Assembly: GCA_043763845.1 (NCBI GenBank)
Contig: JAYULE010000182.1
Span: 1-29,132, forward strand
DNA from: Pseudopedobacter sp043763845
GTDB lineage: Bacteria; Bacteroidota; Bacteroidia; Sphingobacteriales; Sphingobacteriaceae
Direction of reading: 5' to 3'
Length of the DNA stretch: 29,132 nucleotides
This document shows, piece after piece, positions 7,080 to 15,993 of this stretch. Numbering within the stretch: position 1 is the stretch's first letter; the number at the start of each line of letters is the position of its first letter. Below the pieces are notes generated by a model. That model searched no databases and had not been told where the DNA came from. It saw nothing but the letters and a program-made list of their open reading frames with translations. Made by a program: the position numbers and the translations under genes.

Positions 7080-7244
7080 ATGAAAACTAAAGAAAATATA
7101 AAAACGGAGGATAAAACGCTTACCGAGCAATTAAGAGATATACGTGATAAAATAAGTATAGATATACAGGACTTTACCATAGCGCAAATGAAAGTTTATT
7201 TTAGTAAGCAAAAAACGTTGCATCCAACATCGATTTGGAAATAG
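7080..7244 (+). CDS. Orphan antitoxin-like protein
   Basis: A 54-residue ORF, MKTKENIKTEDKTLTEQ..., containing QLRDIRDKISIDIQD and AQMKVYFSK. It resembles the upstream antitoxin in layout (a 'LRDIRDKI' helix and a short second helix) but is quite divergent in sequence. No toxin follows: the next 300 bases are repeats. Either the toxin was lost when the insertion or its edge was remodelled, or this is a second, unrelated antitoxin that survives alone. The coding call rests on this likeness and an intact frame. Confidence 0.6.
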   Translation: MKTKENIKTEDKTLTEQLRDIRDKISIDIQDFTIAQMKVYFSKQKTLHPTSIWK

Positions 7245-7324
7245 TAGGTTATGAAGTTCTAATTTGAACGTTTATTAACCTTTAGTTTAAATTTATTTTA
7301 ACTTTTGAACTTAAAATTGCGTGA

Positions 7325-7441
7325 GGGATTGCAGCGGTTAGCCCGCAAAAACGCAAAGTGCAACGAAGCTTTTTGAGGACTACCTTGCCTACCGGCAGGC
7401 AGGTGAGCGGAAAGACCGACCCCATTTTCGGGGACACGCCC
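7325..7441. repeat. Palindromic intergenic repeat
   Basis: This GC-richer block runs from GGGATTGCAGCGGTTAGCCC to GAGCGGAAAGACCGACCCC. A second, shorter relative at 18511-18563 shares the GATTG(A/C)AGCGG start and the AGCGGAAAG end. In its middle, ACCTTGCCTACCGGCAGGCA at 7382-7401 (extending to 7404) is nearly self-complementary. I recall similar blocks in many Bacteroidota spacers; their function is unknown. Confidence 0.5.
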
Positions 7442-7495
7442 AAAAAAAAAGAATTGATTTAACTTTTGTATAAAAAAGCAAAGTCATCAATTGCC

Positions 7496-7514
7496 CCGGG
7501 CTTTAGCCCGAGGG
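7496..7514. repeat. Short GC-rich hairpin
   Basis: The sequence CCCCGGGCTTTAGCCCGAGG folds as CGGGCT/AGCCCG around a two-base loop. A purine-rich run follows, not T residues, so it is not a classical terminator. It stands about 55 bases before the nuoG reading frame and could affect transcripts entering nuoG. Confidence 0.4.
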
Positions 7515-7567
7515 AAAAAGAAAAAGAATAGTAACATTGAATTAAACTTTTGAATTATAAAAAGGTT

Positions 7568-8569
7568 TTGGAAAAAATTAAAGTAACCATAGACGGAATT
7601 CCGGTTGAAGTATCTCCAGGAACAACCATACTAAATGCGGCAAGGCAAATTGGTGGCGATATTGTGCCGCCAGCAATGTGCTATTATTCTAAACTAGAAG
7701 GTAGTGGCGGTAAATGCCGTACTTGTTTGGTAAAAGTTAGCAAAGGCTCCGAGAAAGACCCTCGGCCTATGCCAAAACTAATTGCCAGTTGCCGTACAAC
7801 AGTTATGGAGGGTATGGAAGTGCAAAACATTACATCGCCCGAAGTGCTGGAAGCCCGCAAAGGTGTGGTAGAAATGCTGCTAATAAACCACCCGCTTGAT
7901 TGCCCCGTTTGCGACCAAGCTGGCGAATGTCACCTACAAGACCTTGCTTATGAGCATGGTAGCGAGTCAACCCGTTACGAGTTTGACCGCCGTACGTTCG
8001 ATAAAATTGATATTGGCGATAAAATACAATTGCATATGACACGCTGCATTTTATGCTACCGCTGTGTATTTGTTGCCGACCAAATTACCAACACCCGTTT
8101 ACACGGTATTTTAGGCCGTGGCGACCATTCCGAAATTTCTACTTACATATCTAAAGCGGTTGATAACGATTTTTCGGGCAACGTAATTGATGTTTGCCCC
8201 GTAGGCGCCCTTACAGATAAAACCTTTAGATTTAAAAACCGTGTTTGGTTTACAAAACCAGTTGAAGCACATTGCGAGTGCGATAAATGTAGCGGCAAAG
8301 TAACCCTTTGGTATAAAGGCGATGAGGTTTTAAGAGTAACTGGCCGTAAAGATACTTACGGCGAAGTAGCCGATTTTATTTGTAACACTTGCCGTTTTGA
8401 TAAAAAAGCAACCGCCGATTGGGTTATAGAAGGCCCAACAAAAGTTGCCCGTACATCGGTAATTAACAGCAACCATTACGATACTTTGCAACCATTACCT
8501 GTAATTAAAAAAGATTTGGTGCTTATGGCAGCCAATAAAGTTGAATTTGAAAAAGCCGTAAGACATTAA
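7568..8569 (+). CDS. nuoG: NADH-quinone oxidoreductase subunit G, short form
   Basis: The iron-sulfur wire of the NADH module. At about 333 residues it lacks the long molybdopterin-oxidoreductase-like domain of the 75-kDa subunit; this short form is usual in aerobic Bacteroidota. Numbered from TTG 7568, 2Fe-2S ligands are C38, C50, C53 and C75; N5 ligands H108, C112, C115 and C121; N4 ligands C160, C163, C166 and C210; and a further cysteine set (C236, C238, C241, C272, C275) may bind N7. The frame has no ATG before the conserved region. TTG 7568 gives MEKIKVTIDG, which fits the family; TTG 7550 lies inside the AT-rich repeat. The insertion edge apparently removed or mutated the original ATG. 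It shares one base with nuoH (TAATG). Confidence 0.93.
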   Translation: MEKIKVTIDGIPVEVSPGTTILNAARQIGGDIVPPAMCYYSKLEGSGGKCRTCLVKVSKGSEKDPRPMPKLIASCRTTVMEGMEVQNITSPEVLEARKGVVEMLLINHPLDCPVCDQAGECHLQDLAYEHGSESTRYEFDRRTFDKIDIGDKIQLHMTRCILCYRCVFVADQITNTRLHGILGRGDHSEISTYISKAVDNDFSGNVIDVCPVGALTDKTFRFKNRVWFTKPVEAHCECDKCSGKVTLWYKGDEVLRVTGRKDTYGEVADFICNTCRFDKKATADWVIEGPTKVARTSVINSNHYDTLQPLPVIKKDLVLMAANKVEFEKAVRH

Positions 8570-9606
8570 TGGAACTCGCATTTTTAATAGAAAAAGTTGC
8601 CGTAGTGGTAATATTGTTTGTGGTAACGCTAACCATTGCTGCATACAGCACCTTGGCCGAACGTAAAGTTGCCGCCTTTTTACAAGATAGGGTAGGGCCC
8701 GATAGAGCCGGACCTTTCGGTATTTTCCAACCCTTGGCCGATGGCGGTAAAATGTTTTTTAAAGAAGAAACCACACCCAACGGCGCCAACAAATGGCTGT
8801 TTATAGCTGGTCCATCATTAGCTTTGTTAACCTCTTTTTTAGGAAGTGCGGTTATACCTTGGGGTCAGCCTATAGAAATTTTTGGTAGAATTGTGCCTTT
8901 ACAAGTAACCGATATTAACGTAGGTATTTTATACATTTTTGGTGTAGTATCGTTAGGCGTTTACGGTATTATGATAGGCGGTTGGGCATCAAATAACAAA
9001 TATTCGTTAATGGGTGCCGTACGTGGTGCATCGCAAAATATCAGTTACGAAATTGCTATGGGCTTATCAATCATAGCTTTACTGTTAGTAACCAATTCGC
9101 TTAGTTTTACCACAATTGCCCAACAACAACACGGCTGGCAGTGGAATATCCTTTATCAACCATTAGGTTTTTTAATATTTTTAGTTTGCGCTTTTGCCGA
9201 AACTAATCGTGTACCTTTTGACTTACCCGAGTGCGAAACCGAGCTAATTGGCGGTTACAATACCGAATATTCGGGCTTTAAAATGGGTGCTTATATGTTC
9301 TCCGAATATATAAATATGTTTGTATCATCTGCTGTTATGGCCACCCTATATTTTGGCGGTTACAATTACCCAGGTATGGATTTTGTGAACGAATTGCTAG
9401 GGCCAACTTTTGGGCCATTAGTAGGCGTTGCAGTATTATTGGGCAAAGTATTGGCTTTCATTTTCTTTTTTATGTGGGTAAGGTGGACAGTACCACGTTT
9501 CCGTTACGACCAGTTAATGAACCTAGGATGGAAGATTTTAATCCCACTAGCCATAGCCAACATTGTAATAACCGCTTGTGTAATTACTTTGATAGATAAA
9601 CTTTAA
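8569..9606 (+). CDS. nuoH: NADH-quinone oxidoreductase subunit H
   Basis: The membrane subunit that connects the quinone chamber with the proton-pumping arm. The 345 residues carry about eight membrane helices. Signatures are ERKVAAFLQDRVGPDRAGP at 31-49 and ETNRVPFDLPECETELIGGY at 211-230, the latter with the acidic residues of the quinone-side funnel. The start overlaps the nuoG stop by one base, so nuoH translation probably depends on ribosomes finishing nuoG. Confidence 0.97.
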   Translation: MELAFLIEKVAVVVILFVVTLTIAAYSTLAERKVAAFLQDRVGPDRAGPFGIFQPLADGGKMFFKEETTPNGANKWLFIAGPSLALLTSFLGSAVIPWGQPIEIFGRIVPLQVTDINVGILYIFGVVSLGVYGIMIGGWASNNKYSLMGAVRGASQNISYEIAMGLSIIALLLVTNSLSFTTIAQQQHGWQWNILYQPLGFLIFLVCAFAETNRVPFDLPECETELIGGYNTEYSGFKMGAYMFSEYINMFVSSAVMATLYFGGYNYPGMDFVNELLGPTFGPLVGVAVLLGKVLAFIFFFMWVRWTVPRFRYDQLMNLGWKILIPLAIANIVITACVITLIDKL

Positions 9607-9645
9607 AATATTTTTTCCCTTACGGGGGATGCTAAAAACATAAAA

Positions 9646-10170
9646 ATGGAATCGTTAAGCGGAAGAAAAAAAGTTTTAGAACAAAAGCCAATGAATTTTT
9701 GGGAGCGCATTTACTTGCCTGCCATTTTCAAAGGAATGGGCATAACTTTTATGCACATGTTCAAGAAAAAAGAAACTACCTACTACCCCGAGCAAGAACG
9801 TGAGTTTTCGGAAAACTGGCGAGGCATGCACTCGCTAAAACGGGACGAAAACGGCAAAGAACGCTGTACAGCTTGTGGTTTATGTGCGCTTAGTTGTCCT
9901 GCCGAAGCTATCACCATGCAATCTGCCGAAAGGCAAAAAGGAGAAGAACACCTTTACAGAGAAGAAAAATATGCCGCCGTTTACGAAATAAACATGTTGC
10001 GTTGCATTTTTTGTGGCCTTTGCGAAGAAGCTTGCCCTAAAGAAGCCATTTATTTAGATGGCCCAATTGTACCATCGGAGTTTTTACGTAAAGATTTTAT
10101 TTATGGTAAAGATAAATTGGTGGAAGTAACAATAACCGAACTAGAAGCCCAAAAAGGTGTTTTAGCATAA
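9646..10170 (+). CDS. nuoI: NADH-quinone oxidoreductase subunit I
   Basis: A ferredoxin-like subunit with 4Fe-4S clusters N6a and N6b, passing electrons from NuoG towards N2. Of 174 residues, the two cluster motifs are complete: C74, C77, C80 and C84 (CTACGLCALSCP), and C120, C123, C126 and C130 (CIFCGLCEEACP). The N-terminal segment RKKVLEQKPMNFWERIYLP is amphipathic and would sit on the membrane. It lies 39 bases after nuoH. Confidence 0.97.
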   Translation: MESLSGRKKVLEQKPMNFWERIYLPAIFKGMGITFMHMFKKKETTYYPEQEREFSENWRGMHSLKRDENGKERCTACGLCALSCPAEAITMQSAERQKGEEHLYREEKYAAVYEINMLRCIFCGLCEEACPKEAIYLDGPIVPSEFLRKDFIYGKDKLVEVTITELEAQKGVLA

Positions 10171-10206
10171 TCTAATAATGATGTATAAATGTTTAACCGA
10201 AAATTT

Positions 10207-10214
10207 TACCTTTG
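10207..10214 (+). promoter_or_regulatory. Possible internal promoter before nuoJ
   Basis: TACCTTTG is a full match to the Bacteroidota -7 box, in an 82-base spacer and 38 bases before the nuoJ ATG. No convincing -33 element is seen. It could give separate expression of the membrane-arm genes nuoJ to nuoN. Confidence 0.4.
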
Positions 10215-10252
10215 CCCATCAAAATTTAGGCAATATTTTTTATCGCAATTAA

Positions 10253-10753
10253 ATGATTTTATTTTACCTCGTTTCGCTTTTAACAATTACGTTTTCGTTA
10301 TTGGTTATTTTTACCAAAAACCCTATTTATAGCGTATTGTATTTAATAGCTACATTTTTTACGTTTACAATTCACTACGTATTACTAAATGCCCAATTTT
10401 TGGCGGTAGTAAATTTTATAGTGTATATGGGAGCCATAATGGTGCTTTTTTTGTTTGTTTTAATGTTAATGAATTTAAACAAAGAAACCGAACCTATGAA
10501 ATCAAACCTCATAAAAATTATTGCCGTAATAGCTGGTGGTAGTTTGCTGGTAACTTTAATAGGTTCGTTTAAACAGTTAAGCACATTGGGCGTAAGCAAT
10601 GTAAACAAACCCGAAATTGGTTTAGTAGAAAACCTAGGCAAAGTATTGTTTAGCGATTTTTTATTACCCTTCGAGGTTTCCTCAATTTTACTGCTATCGG
10701 CTATGGTAGGTGCAGTTTTGTTAGCTAAAAAAGATAAAACAGAAAATGGATAA
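10253..10753 (+). CDS. nuoJ: NADH-quinone oxidoreductase subunit J
   Basis: A 166-residue membrane subunit with five predicted helices, part of the coupling region next to NuoA and NuoK. The family feature is the third helix, VVNFIVYMGAIMVLFLFVLM, whose glycine-containing bend is important for coupling quinone reduction to pumping. The last 8 bases overlap nuoK. Confidence 0.95.
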   Translation: MILFYLVSLLTITFSLLVIFTKNPIYSVLYLIATFFTFTIHYVLLNAQFLAVVNFIVYMGAIMVLFLFVLMLMNLNKETEPMKSNLIKIIAVIAGGSLLVTLIGSFKQLSTLGVSNVNKPEIGLVENLGKVLFSDFLLPFEVSSILLLSAMVGAVLLAKKDKTENG

Positions 10754-11075
10754 TTTTGTAAGCACCATACAACTTGTACCGCTTAATCACTACCTTATAT
10801 TAAGTAGCATAATTTTTACTATTGGCGTTATTGGCGTATTAATCCGCAGAAATGCGATTATTATTTTTATGTCGGTAGAGCTAATGTTAAACGCAGTAAA
10901 CCTTTTATTAACCGCATTTTCGGCATATAGTGGCGATGCTGCTGGGCAGGTTTTTGTGTTTTTTATTATGGCTTTAGCTGCCGCCGAGGTAGCCGTAGGT
11001 TTGGCCATAATTGTAATGGTTTACCGCAATACCAGTTCGGTAGATATAAATATTTTAAACAGATTGAAGTGGTAA
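10746..11075 (+). CDS. nuoK: NADH-quinone oxidoreductase subunit K
   Basis: A 109-residue MrpC-like subunit with three membrane helices. The two buried glutamates of the proton path are present: E45 in FMSVELMLNAVNLL and E81 in ALAAAEVAVGLAI. It overlaps nuoJ by 8 bases and ends 13 bases before nuoL. Confidence 0.96.
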   Translation: MDNFVSTIQLVPLNHYLILSSIIFTIGVIGVLIRRNAIIIFMSVELMLNAVNLLLTAFSAYSGDAAGQVFVFFIMALAAAEVAVGLAIIVMVYRNTSSVDINILNRLKW

Positions 11076-11088
11076 TTTTTGTTGCGCA

Positions 11089-12990
11089 ATGATAAATTTA
11101 GCTTGGTTAATTCCTATATTTCCTTTACTTGGTTTCGTAATAAACGGATTAGGTAGAAACTTTTCTCCAAAATTTGTAATTGGAGCTTTGGCTACTTTTG
11201 CGGTAGCAATTCCTTTTGCCATTAGCGTGGGTATTTTCTTTGAGTTTACAGGAACTGAAGCCGTAATTATCCCCATTTTCGATTGGATAAAAGTAGGTGC
11301 GCTAAACATTCCTTTCTCGTTCCAAATAGACCAATTGAGTATTTTGATGTTATTGATAATTACCGGCATAGGTTCGTTAATACACATATACTCTATGGGT
11401 TATATGAGCCACGATGCTGGCTATGGTAAGTTTTTCGCCTACCTAAACCTGTTTATTTTCTTTATGTTATTGCTGGTTTTAGGCTCAAACTATATCATTA
11501 TGTTTATAGGCTGGGAGGGCGTAGGTTTATGTTCTTACCTTTTAATAGGATTTTGGTACACCAATGGCGCTTACGCCGATGCAGCCAAAAAAGCTTTTAT
11601 AATGAACCGTATTGGTGATTTAGGGTTTTTAATAGGCGTTTTCTTAATCATTAGCACCTTTGGTTCGGCAACTTTTGGCGAAATTTTTCCGCAGGCGCAA
11701 AACATAGTTTCGGGCGATGCAACCTTAACCTTAATTACCATTTTATTATTTATTGGCGCAACGGGTAAATCGGCACAGTTACCCTTATTTACTTGGCTAC
11801 CAGATGCAATGGCGGGGCCAACACCAGTTTCGGCATTAATACACGCTGCAACAATGGTAACGGCAGGTATTTATATGATTGCCCGTTCAAATGTTTTGTT
11901 TACTTTATCGCCACTAACATTAAGCATTATTGCTGTTATAGGTTTAGCAACGGCAATTGTTGCTGCTATTATCGCATTAACTCAAACCGATATTAAAAAA
12001 GTTTTAGCATACTCAACCGTATCACAACTAGGATATATGTTTTTAGGTTTAGGCGTTGGTGCTTATACTGGCGCATTTTTCCACGTTTTAACCCACGCAT
12101 TTTTTAAAGCTTTGTTGTTTTTAGGAGCAGGCTCGGTTATACACGCAATGAGTAACGAGCAAGATATGCGCAATATGGGTGGCTTACGTAAAAAACTCCC
12201 CATCACTTTTATCACTATGTTTTTAGGCACATTGGCCATTGCTGGTTTACCGCCTTTTGCAGGATTTTTCTCTAAAGATGAGATTTTAGCTCACGTGTAC
12301 GAGCATAACAAAATACTTTGGGCAATTGGTATTTTGGGCGCAATGTTTACGGCATTTTATATGTTTAGGATGCTATTTTTAACCTTTTGGGGAAACTTTA
12401 GAGGCACTAAAGATCAAGAGCACCATTTACACGAATCTCCATTTTCGATGACTTTCCCTTTAATTATACTGGCCATACTTTCGGTAGTGGGTGGTTTTAT
12501 AGGTGTACCCGAAGTATTAGGAGGCCACAATTGGTTAGCCCATTATTTAGCACCCATTTTTGAAGCAAGCAACGCAAAAATGGAAGCAGGTGCTTTAAAC
12601 CATAACACCGAATATATGTTGATGGGCGTATCTGTAATGGGTGTTTTAATTGCTATTGGATATGCAATATATCGTTATATTGGAAAAGCACACGTACCCG
12701 CTTTAGATAACCAACCAAAATCGGCCTTAGCCAACCTTAGCTACAATAAATTTTATTTCGACGAATTTTATACCGCCATTATACAAAAACCATTAGACGG
12801 TTTATCCAGCTTTTTCTATAAAATTATTGATAAATTGGGCATAGATGGTTTGGTAAACGGCTTTGGCTCAGGCTCGCAAGAAGCAAGTAAATCATTTAGG
12901 TTGTTGCAAAGCGGTAATGTAGGTTTTTACATTTTTGCAATGGTTATAGGCATAATTGGCGTGTTAATATATAGCTTATTTCAATTTTAA
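11089..12990 (+). CDS. nuoL: NADH-quinone oxidoreductase subunit L
   Basis: The distal antiporter-like proton pump of complex I. The 633 residues are of usual length and include the long lateral helix near the C-terminus. Key channel residues are E143 in GWEGVGLCSY and K227 in ATGKSAQLPLFTWLPDAM, followed by the HAATMVTAGIYMIARS and THAFFKALLFL helices. The C-terminal sequence after about 590 ends in a last membrane helix (GFYIFAMVIGIIGVLIYSLF). Confidence 0.97.
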   Translation: MINLAWLIPIFPLLGFVINGLGRNFSPKFVIGALATFAVAIPFAISVGIFFEFTGTEAVIIPIFDWIKVGALNIPFSFQIDQLSILMLLIITGIGSLIHIYSMGYMSHDAGYGKFFAYLNLFIFFMLLLVLGSNYIIMFIGWEGVGLCSYLLIGFWYTNGAYADAAKKAFIMNRIGDLGFLIGVFLIISTFGSATFGEIFPQAQNIVSGDATLTLITILLFIGATGKSAQLPLFTWLPDAMAGPTPVSALIHAATMVTAGIYMIARSNVLFTLSPLTLSIIAVIGLATAIVAAIIALTQTDIKKVLAYSTVSQLGYMFLGLGVGAYTGAFFHVLTHAFFKALLFLGAGSVIHAMSNEQDMRNMGGLRKKLPITFITMFLGTLAIAGLPPFAGFFSKDEILAHVYEHNKILWAIGILGAMFTAFYMFRMLFLTFWGNFRGTKDQEHHLHESPFSMTFPLIILAILSVVGGFIGVPEVLGGHNWLAHYLAPIFEASNAKMEAGALNHNTEYMLMGVSVMGVLIAIGYAIYRYIGKAHVPALDNQPKSALANLSYNKFYFDEFYTAIIQKPLDGLSSFFYKIIDKLGIDGLVNGFGSGSQEASKSFRLLQSGNVGFYIFAMVIGIIGVLIYSLFQF

Positions 12991-13011
12991 GGTTAGCGGT
13001 AAATAAAATAG

Positions 13012-14460
13012 ATGAACTTATTGATTTTAATTTTTCTGCCCATATTGGGTTCGCTGCTTGCTTTAGTGGCCAAAAACTATGCTAAACAAACGGCATTGCT
13101 ATCATCGTTACTAACCTTAGCGGTTGCAAGTTATTTGTTATGCGGCTTTACGCCCGATGCCAGCACACAATATTTAGTAAACTACCCTTGGATTCCCCAA
13201 ATGGGCATTAACTTTAAAGCCGGTATTGATGGCATAAGTATGCTAATGGTATTGCTAACGGCAGTTTTAGTACCTATCATCATTTTATCAACGTTTAAGC
13301 ATAAATACGAAAACTCGAGTGCATTTTACGCCTTGGTATTGTTTATGCAAAGCGGATTGTTTTTGGTTTTTACCGCTTTAGATGGCTTTTTATTTTACAT
13401 AGGTTGGGAAGCTGCATTAATTCCTATTTATTTTATTTGCTCGGTATGGGGTGGCGAAAACCGCATACAAGTAAATATGAAATTTTTTATTTACACCATT
13501 GCTGGCTCGCTGTTTATGTTGTTAGGTATCATTTACCTGCATTTACAAACGCCTACAAACAGTTACGATATTGCCGATTTTTACGCTTTAACTTTAGATA
13601 GCCAAACCCAAGGCTGGTTGTTTTGGTGTTTCTTCTTAGCGTTTGCTATAAAAATGCCCATATTTCCGTTTCATACTTGGCAACCCGATACTTATACCGC
13701 AGCTCCAACGGCAGGCACAATGTTGCTATCGGGCATAATGCTAAAAATGGGTATTTACGGCGTAATTAGGTGGTTAATTCCGGTAGTTCCATTAGGCTTT
13801 CAGGCTTGGGGGCACTTGGCCATAATTTTATCCATCATTGGGATTGTGTATGCGTCTATCATCGCGTTTACGCAAAAAGATATCAAACGTTTAATTGCAT
13901 ATTCGTCTATTGCACACGTAGGTTTAATAGCTGCAGGTATTTTTGTATGGAATGTACAAGGTTTGCAAGGAGCTATGATACAAATGATTAGTCACGGTAT
14001 AAACGTGGTAGGTTTGTTTTTTATTGCTGATATTGTAATTAGTCGCACCAACACCCGAGAGCTTGCTTTGCTTGGCGGTATAGCCAAACCAGCTCCAAAA
14101 TTAGCCATCGCATTTTTAATTATCACTTTAGGTACAGTTGCTTTGCCTTTAACAAATGGTTTTATTGGCGAGTTTTTATTGCTAAACGGCGTGTATCAAT
14201 TCAATATTTATTATGCCGCTGTAGCGGGATTAACCATCATTTTTGGTTCGGTGTATATGTTACGTATGTACAAAGCTATTATGCAAGGCAACACCAACAA
14301 CTTAACCATCGATTTTAAAGACATTTCTGGAACAGAAATAGTAACTCTGTTTATCATCACGTTTTTAATTATTGTAATAGGCATTTATCCGCAACCTATA
14401 TTACACATTTCCGAAGCGGCCATCAATAATTTAATAAGCACCGTAAACGCAAAATTATAA
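13012..14460 (+). CDS. nuoM: NADH-quinone oxidoreductase subunit M
   Basis: The middle antiporter-like proton pump. The 482 residues have about 14 membrane helices. Key residues are E133 in YIGWEAALIPIY and K214 in AFAIKMPIFPFHTWQPD. The IKRLIAYSSIAHVG segment is the usual broken helix. It follows nuoL by 21 bases and precedes nuoN by 35. Confidence 0.97.
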   Translation: MNLLILIFLPILGSLLALVAKNYAKQTALLSSLLTLAVASYLLCGFTPDASTQYLVNYPWIPQMGINFKAGIDGISMLMVLLTAVLVPIIILSTFKHKYENSSAFYALVLFMQSGLFLVFTALDGFLFYIGWEAALIPIYFICSVWGGENRIQVNMKFFIYTIAGSLFMLLGIIYLHLQTPTNSYDIADFYALTLDSQTQGWLFWCFFLAFAIKMPIFPFHTWQPDTYTAAPTAGTMLLSGIMLKMGIYGVIRWLIPVVPLGFQAWGHLAIILSIIGIVYASIIAFTQKDIKRLIAYSSIAHVGLIAAGIFVWNVQGLQGAMIQMISHGINVVGLFFIADIVISRTNTRELALLGGIAKPAPKLAIAFLIITLGTVALPLTNGFIGEFLLLNGVYQFNIYYAAVAGLTIIFGSVYMLRMYKAIMQGNTNNLTIDFKDISGTEIVTLFIITFLIIVIGIYPQPILHISEAAINNLISTVNAKL

Positions 14461-14495
14461 GCCTAAGGGTTTAAAATTAATAGATACAAAAAATT

Positions 14496-15878
14496 ATGAA
14501 TACCCTAATTGTAATATCCATTTTAGCCATTGTAGTTTTATATTTAGGCTTGTTTAAAGCAGGAAAAGCTTTGTTACCAGTATCGGTTGCAGGGTTGTTA
14601 TTGGCTTTAGGTTTGGCTGTTGCCGAGTGGAATATTAACCCTGCACCTATTTACAAAGGGATGATGTTGTTCAATAATTTTGCCATTGCGTTTTCGGCCA
14701 TTACCATTTTGGGTACAGTGCTTATTTTGCTACTATCAAAAAACTATTTCGAGAAAATTAGTGAAAACGTAGCCGAATATTATACCATTATTTTGTTTGC
14801 CTTGGCGGGAATTATGGTAATGGTATCGTACCATAATTTATCAATGTTGTTTATTGGTATCGAAATTATGAGCGTAAGTTTATACATTTTAGCAGGTATA
14901 AAACGCCGAGATTTTGCATCGAACGAAGCAGCATTGAAATACTTTTTAATGGGTGCTTTTTCTACCGGGTTTCTGTTATTTGGTATAACGTTAATTTACG
15001 GTAGCGCACATTCGTTTGATTTAGAAGTAATTAAACAATACGTTTTAAACAATGCCAATAGTGGTATAAGTCCAATGTTTTACACAGGCATATCACTTAT
15101 GTTGGTAGGTTTATGTTTTAAAATTGGTGCAGCCCCTTTCCATTTCTGGACACCCGATGTTTACGAAGGTTCGCCAACGTTAATAACCGCGTTTATGAGT
15201 ACCGTAGTAAAAACCGCAGGCTTTGCCGCATTTTTACGTTTGTTTATTACTTGTTTTGCCCCACTTGCCGATTTTTGGCTACCTACAATTATTGTAATAA
15301 CATCGCTTACCTTATTTATTGGCAACATTACCGCTTTGTACCAAAGTAGTTTTAAACGAATGTTAGCTTATTCAAGCATATCACACGCTGGCTATATGCT
15401 GTTTGCCATTATAGGTTTAGGCAGTGCGGCTATAAATGCCGTGTTGGTTTATGCAACAGCTTATACCATAGCATCTATTATTGCTTTTGCAGCATTAATT
15501 TTAGTGAAAAAACAAACCGGCAGCGATAACTACGAAGGTTTTAACGGCCTTGCAAAAAATAACCCATTTGTAGCTTTTACATTAACTATTGCCATGCTTT
15601 CCCTAGCGGGGATACCCTTAACGGCAGGCTTTATTGGTAAGTTTTTTATGTTTTCATCCGCCGTAGCGCAATACCAAATATGGTTGGTGGTAATTGCCAT
15701 TATAAACGCTATTATAGGTGTATTTTATTATTTCAGAGTTATTGTGGCAATGTATTTTAAAGAAGGCAAAAACATAATTTTAGCTACACCTATTCAGTTT
15801 AAGTTTGTATTGGCTTTAAGTGCAATTTTAACGGTAGTTTTTGGGCTGTATCCTTCGCTGATATCGGAATTGTTTTAA
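14496..15878 (+). CDS. nuoN: NADH-quinone oxidoreductase subunit N
   Basis: The third antiporter-like pump, next to NuoK. The 460 residues have about 14 helices, with E123 in FIGIEIMSVSLY, K209 in GLCFKIGAAPFHFWTPDVY and FKRMLAYSSISHAGYM. It closes the operon. The 115 bases after it hold no clear hairpin and T-run, so the transcript might continue into gcvT. Confidence 0.96.
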   Translation: MNTLIVISILAIVVLYLGLFKAGKALLPVSVAGLLLALGLAVAEWNINPAPIYKGMMLFNNFAIAFSAITILGTVLILLLSKNYFEKISENVAEYYTIILFALAGIMVMVSYHNLSMLFIGIEIMSVSLYILAGIKRRDFASNEAALKYFLMGAFSTGFLLFGITLIYGSAHSFDLEVIKQYVLNNANSGISPMFYTGISLMLVGLCFKIGAAPFHFWTPDVYEGSPTLITAFMSTVVKTAGFAAFLRLFITCFAPLADFWLPTIIVITSLTLFIGNITALYQSSFKRMLAYSSISHAGYMLFAIIGLGSAAINAVLVYATAYTIASIIAFAALILVKKQTGSDNYEGFNGLAKNNPFVAFTLTIAMLSLAGIPLTAGFIGKFFMFSSAVAQYQIWLVVIAIINAIIGVFYYFRVIVAMYFKEGKNIILATPIQFKFVLALSAILTVVFGLYPSLISELF

Positions 15879-15993
15879 GAGGGATAATTTTCCGATAAGG
15901 GGATAAACAAATTGATTAATACCATTTTCAATTTCGAGGCATAAACAATTTTCTTGATTTTTTGGTTAAACAAAAAAATATACTCACGCTACC

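Larger units (their letters stand above)
7245..7549. other. Repeat-filled spacer before nuoG
   Basis: About 305 bases with no gene. It holds AT-rich repeat copies (TTTTAACTTTTGAACTTAA near 7297; a shorter one near 7456; TTAAACTTTTGAATTATAA at 7542-7560), a long palindromic intergenic repeat (7325-7441) and a GC-rich hairpin (about 7496-7514). I see no promoter box with good spacing that could drive nuoG. Confidence 0.6.

Noticed and set aside
5399..7550. CRISPR-like array from the AT-rich repeats
   Set aside because: Repeats are irregularly spaced, occur in both orientations and are separated by genes, with no uniform spacers and no cas genes.
7568..8569. nuoG as a truncated pseudogene
   Set aside because: It is much shorter than the E. 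coli protein, but all N-terminal cluster ligands are present and the short form is usual in aerobic Bacteroidota. Only the start codon is abnormal.
15879..15993. Glycine riboswitch before gcvT
   Set aside because: The 115-base spacer is AT-rich and shows neither the paired aptamer helices nor the conserved purine loops I would expect.
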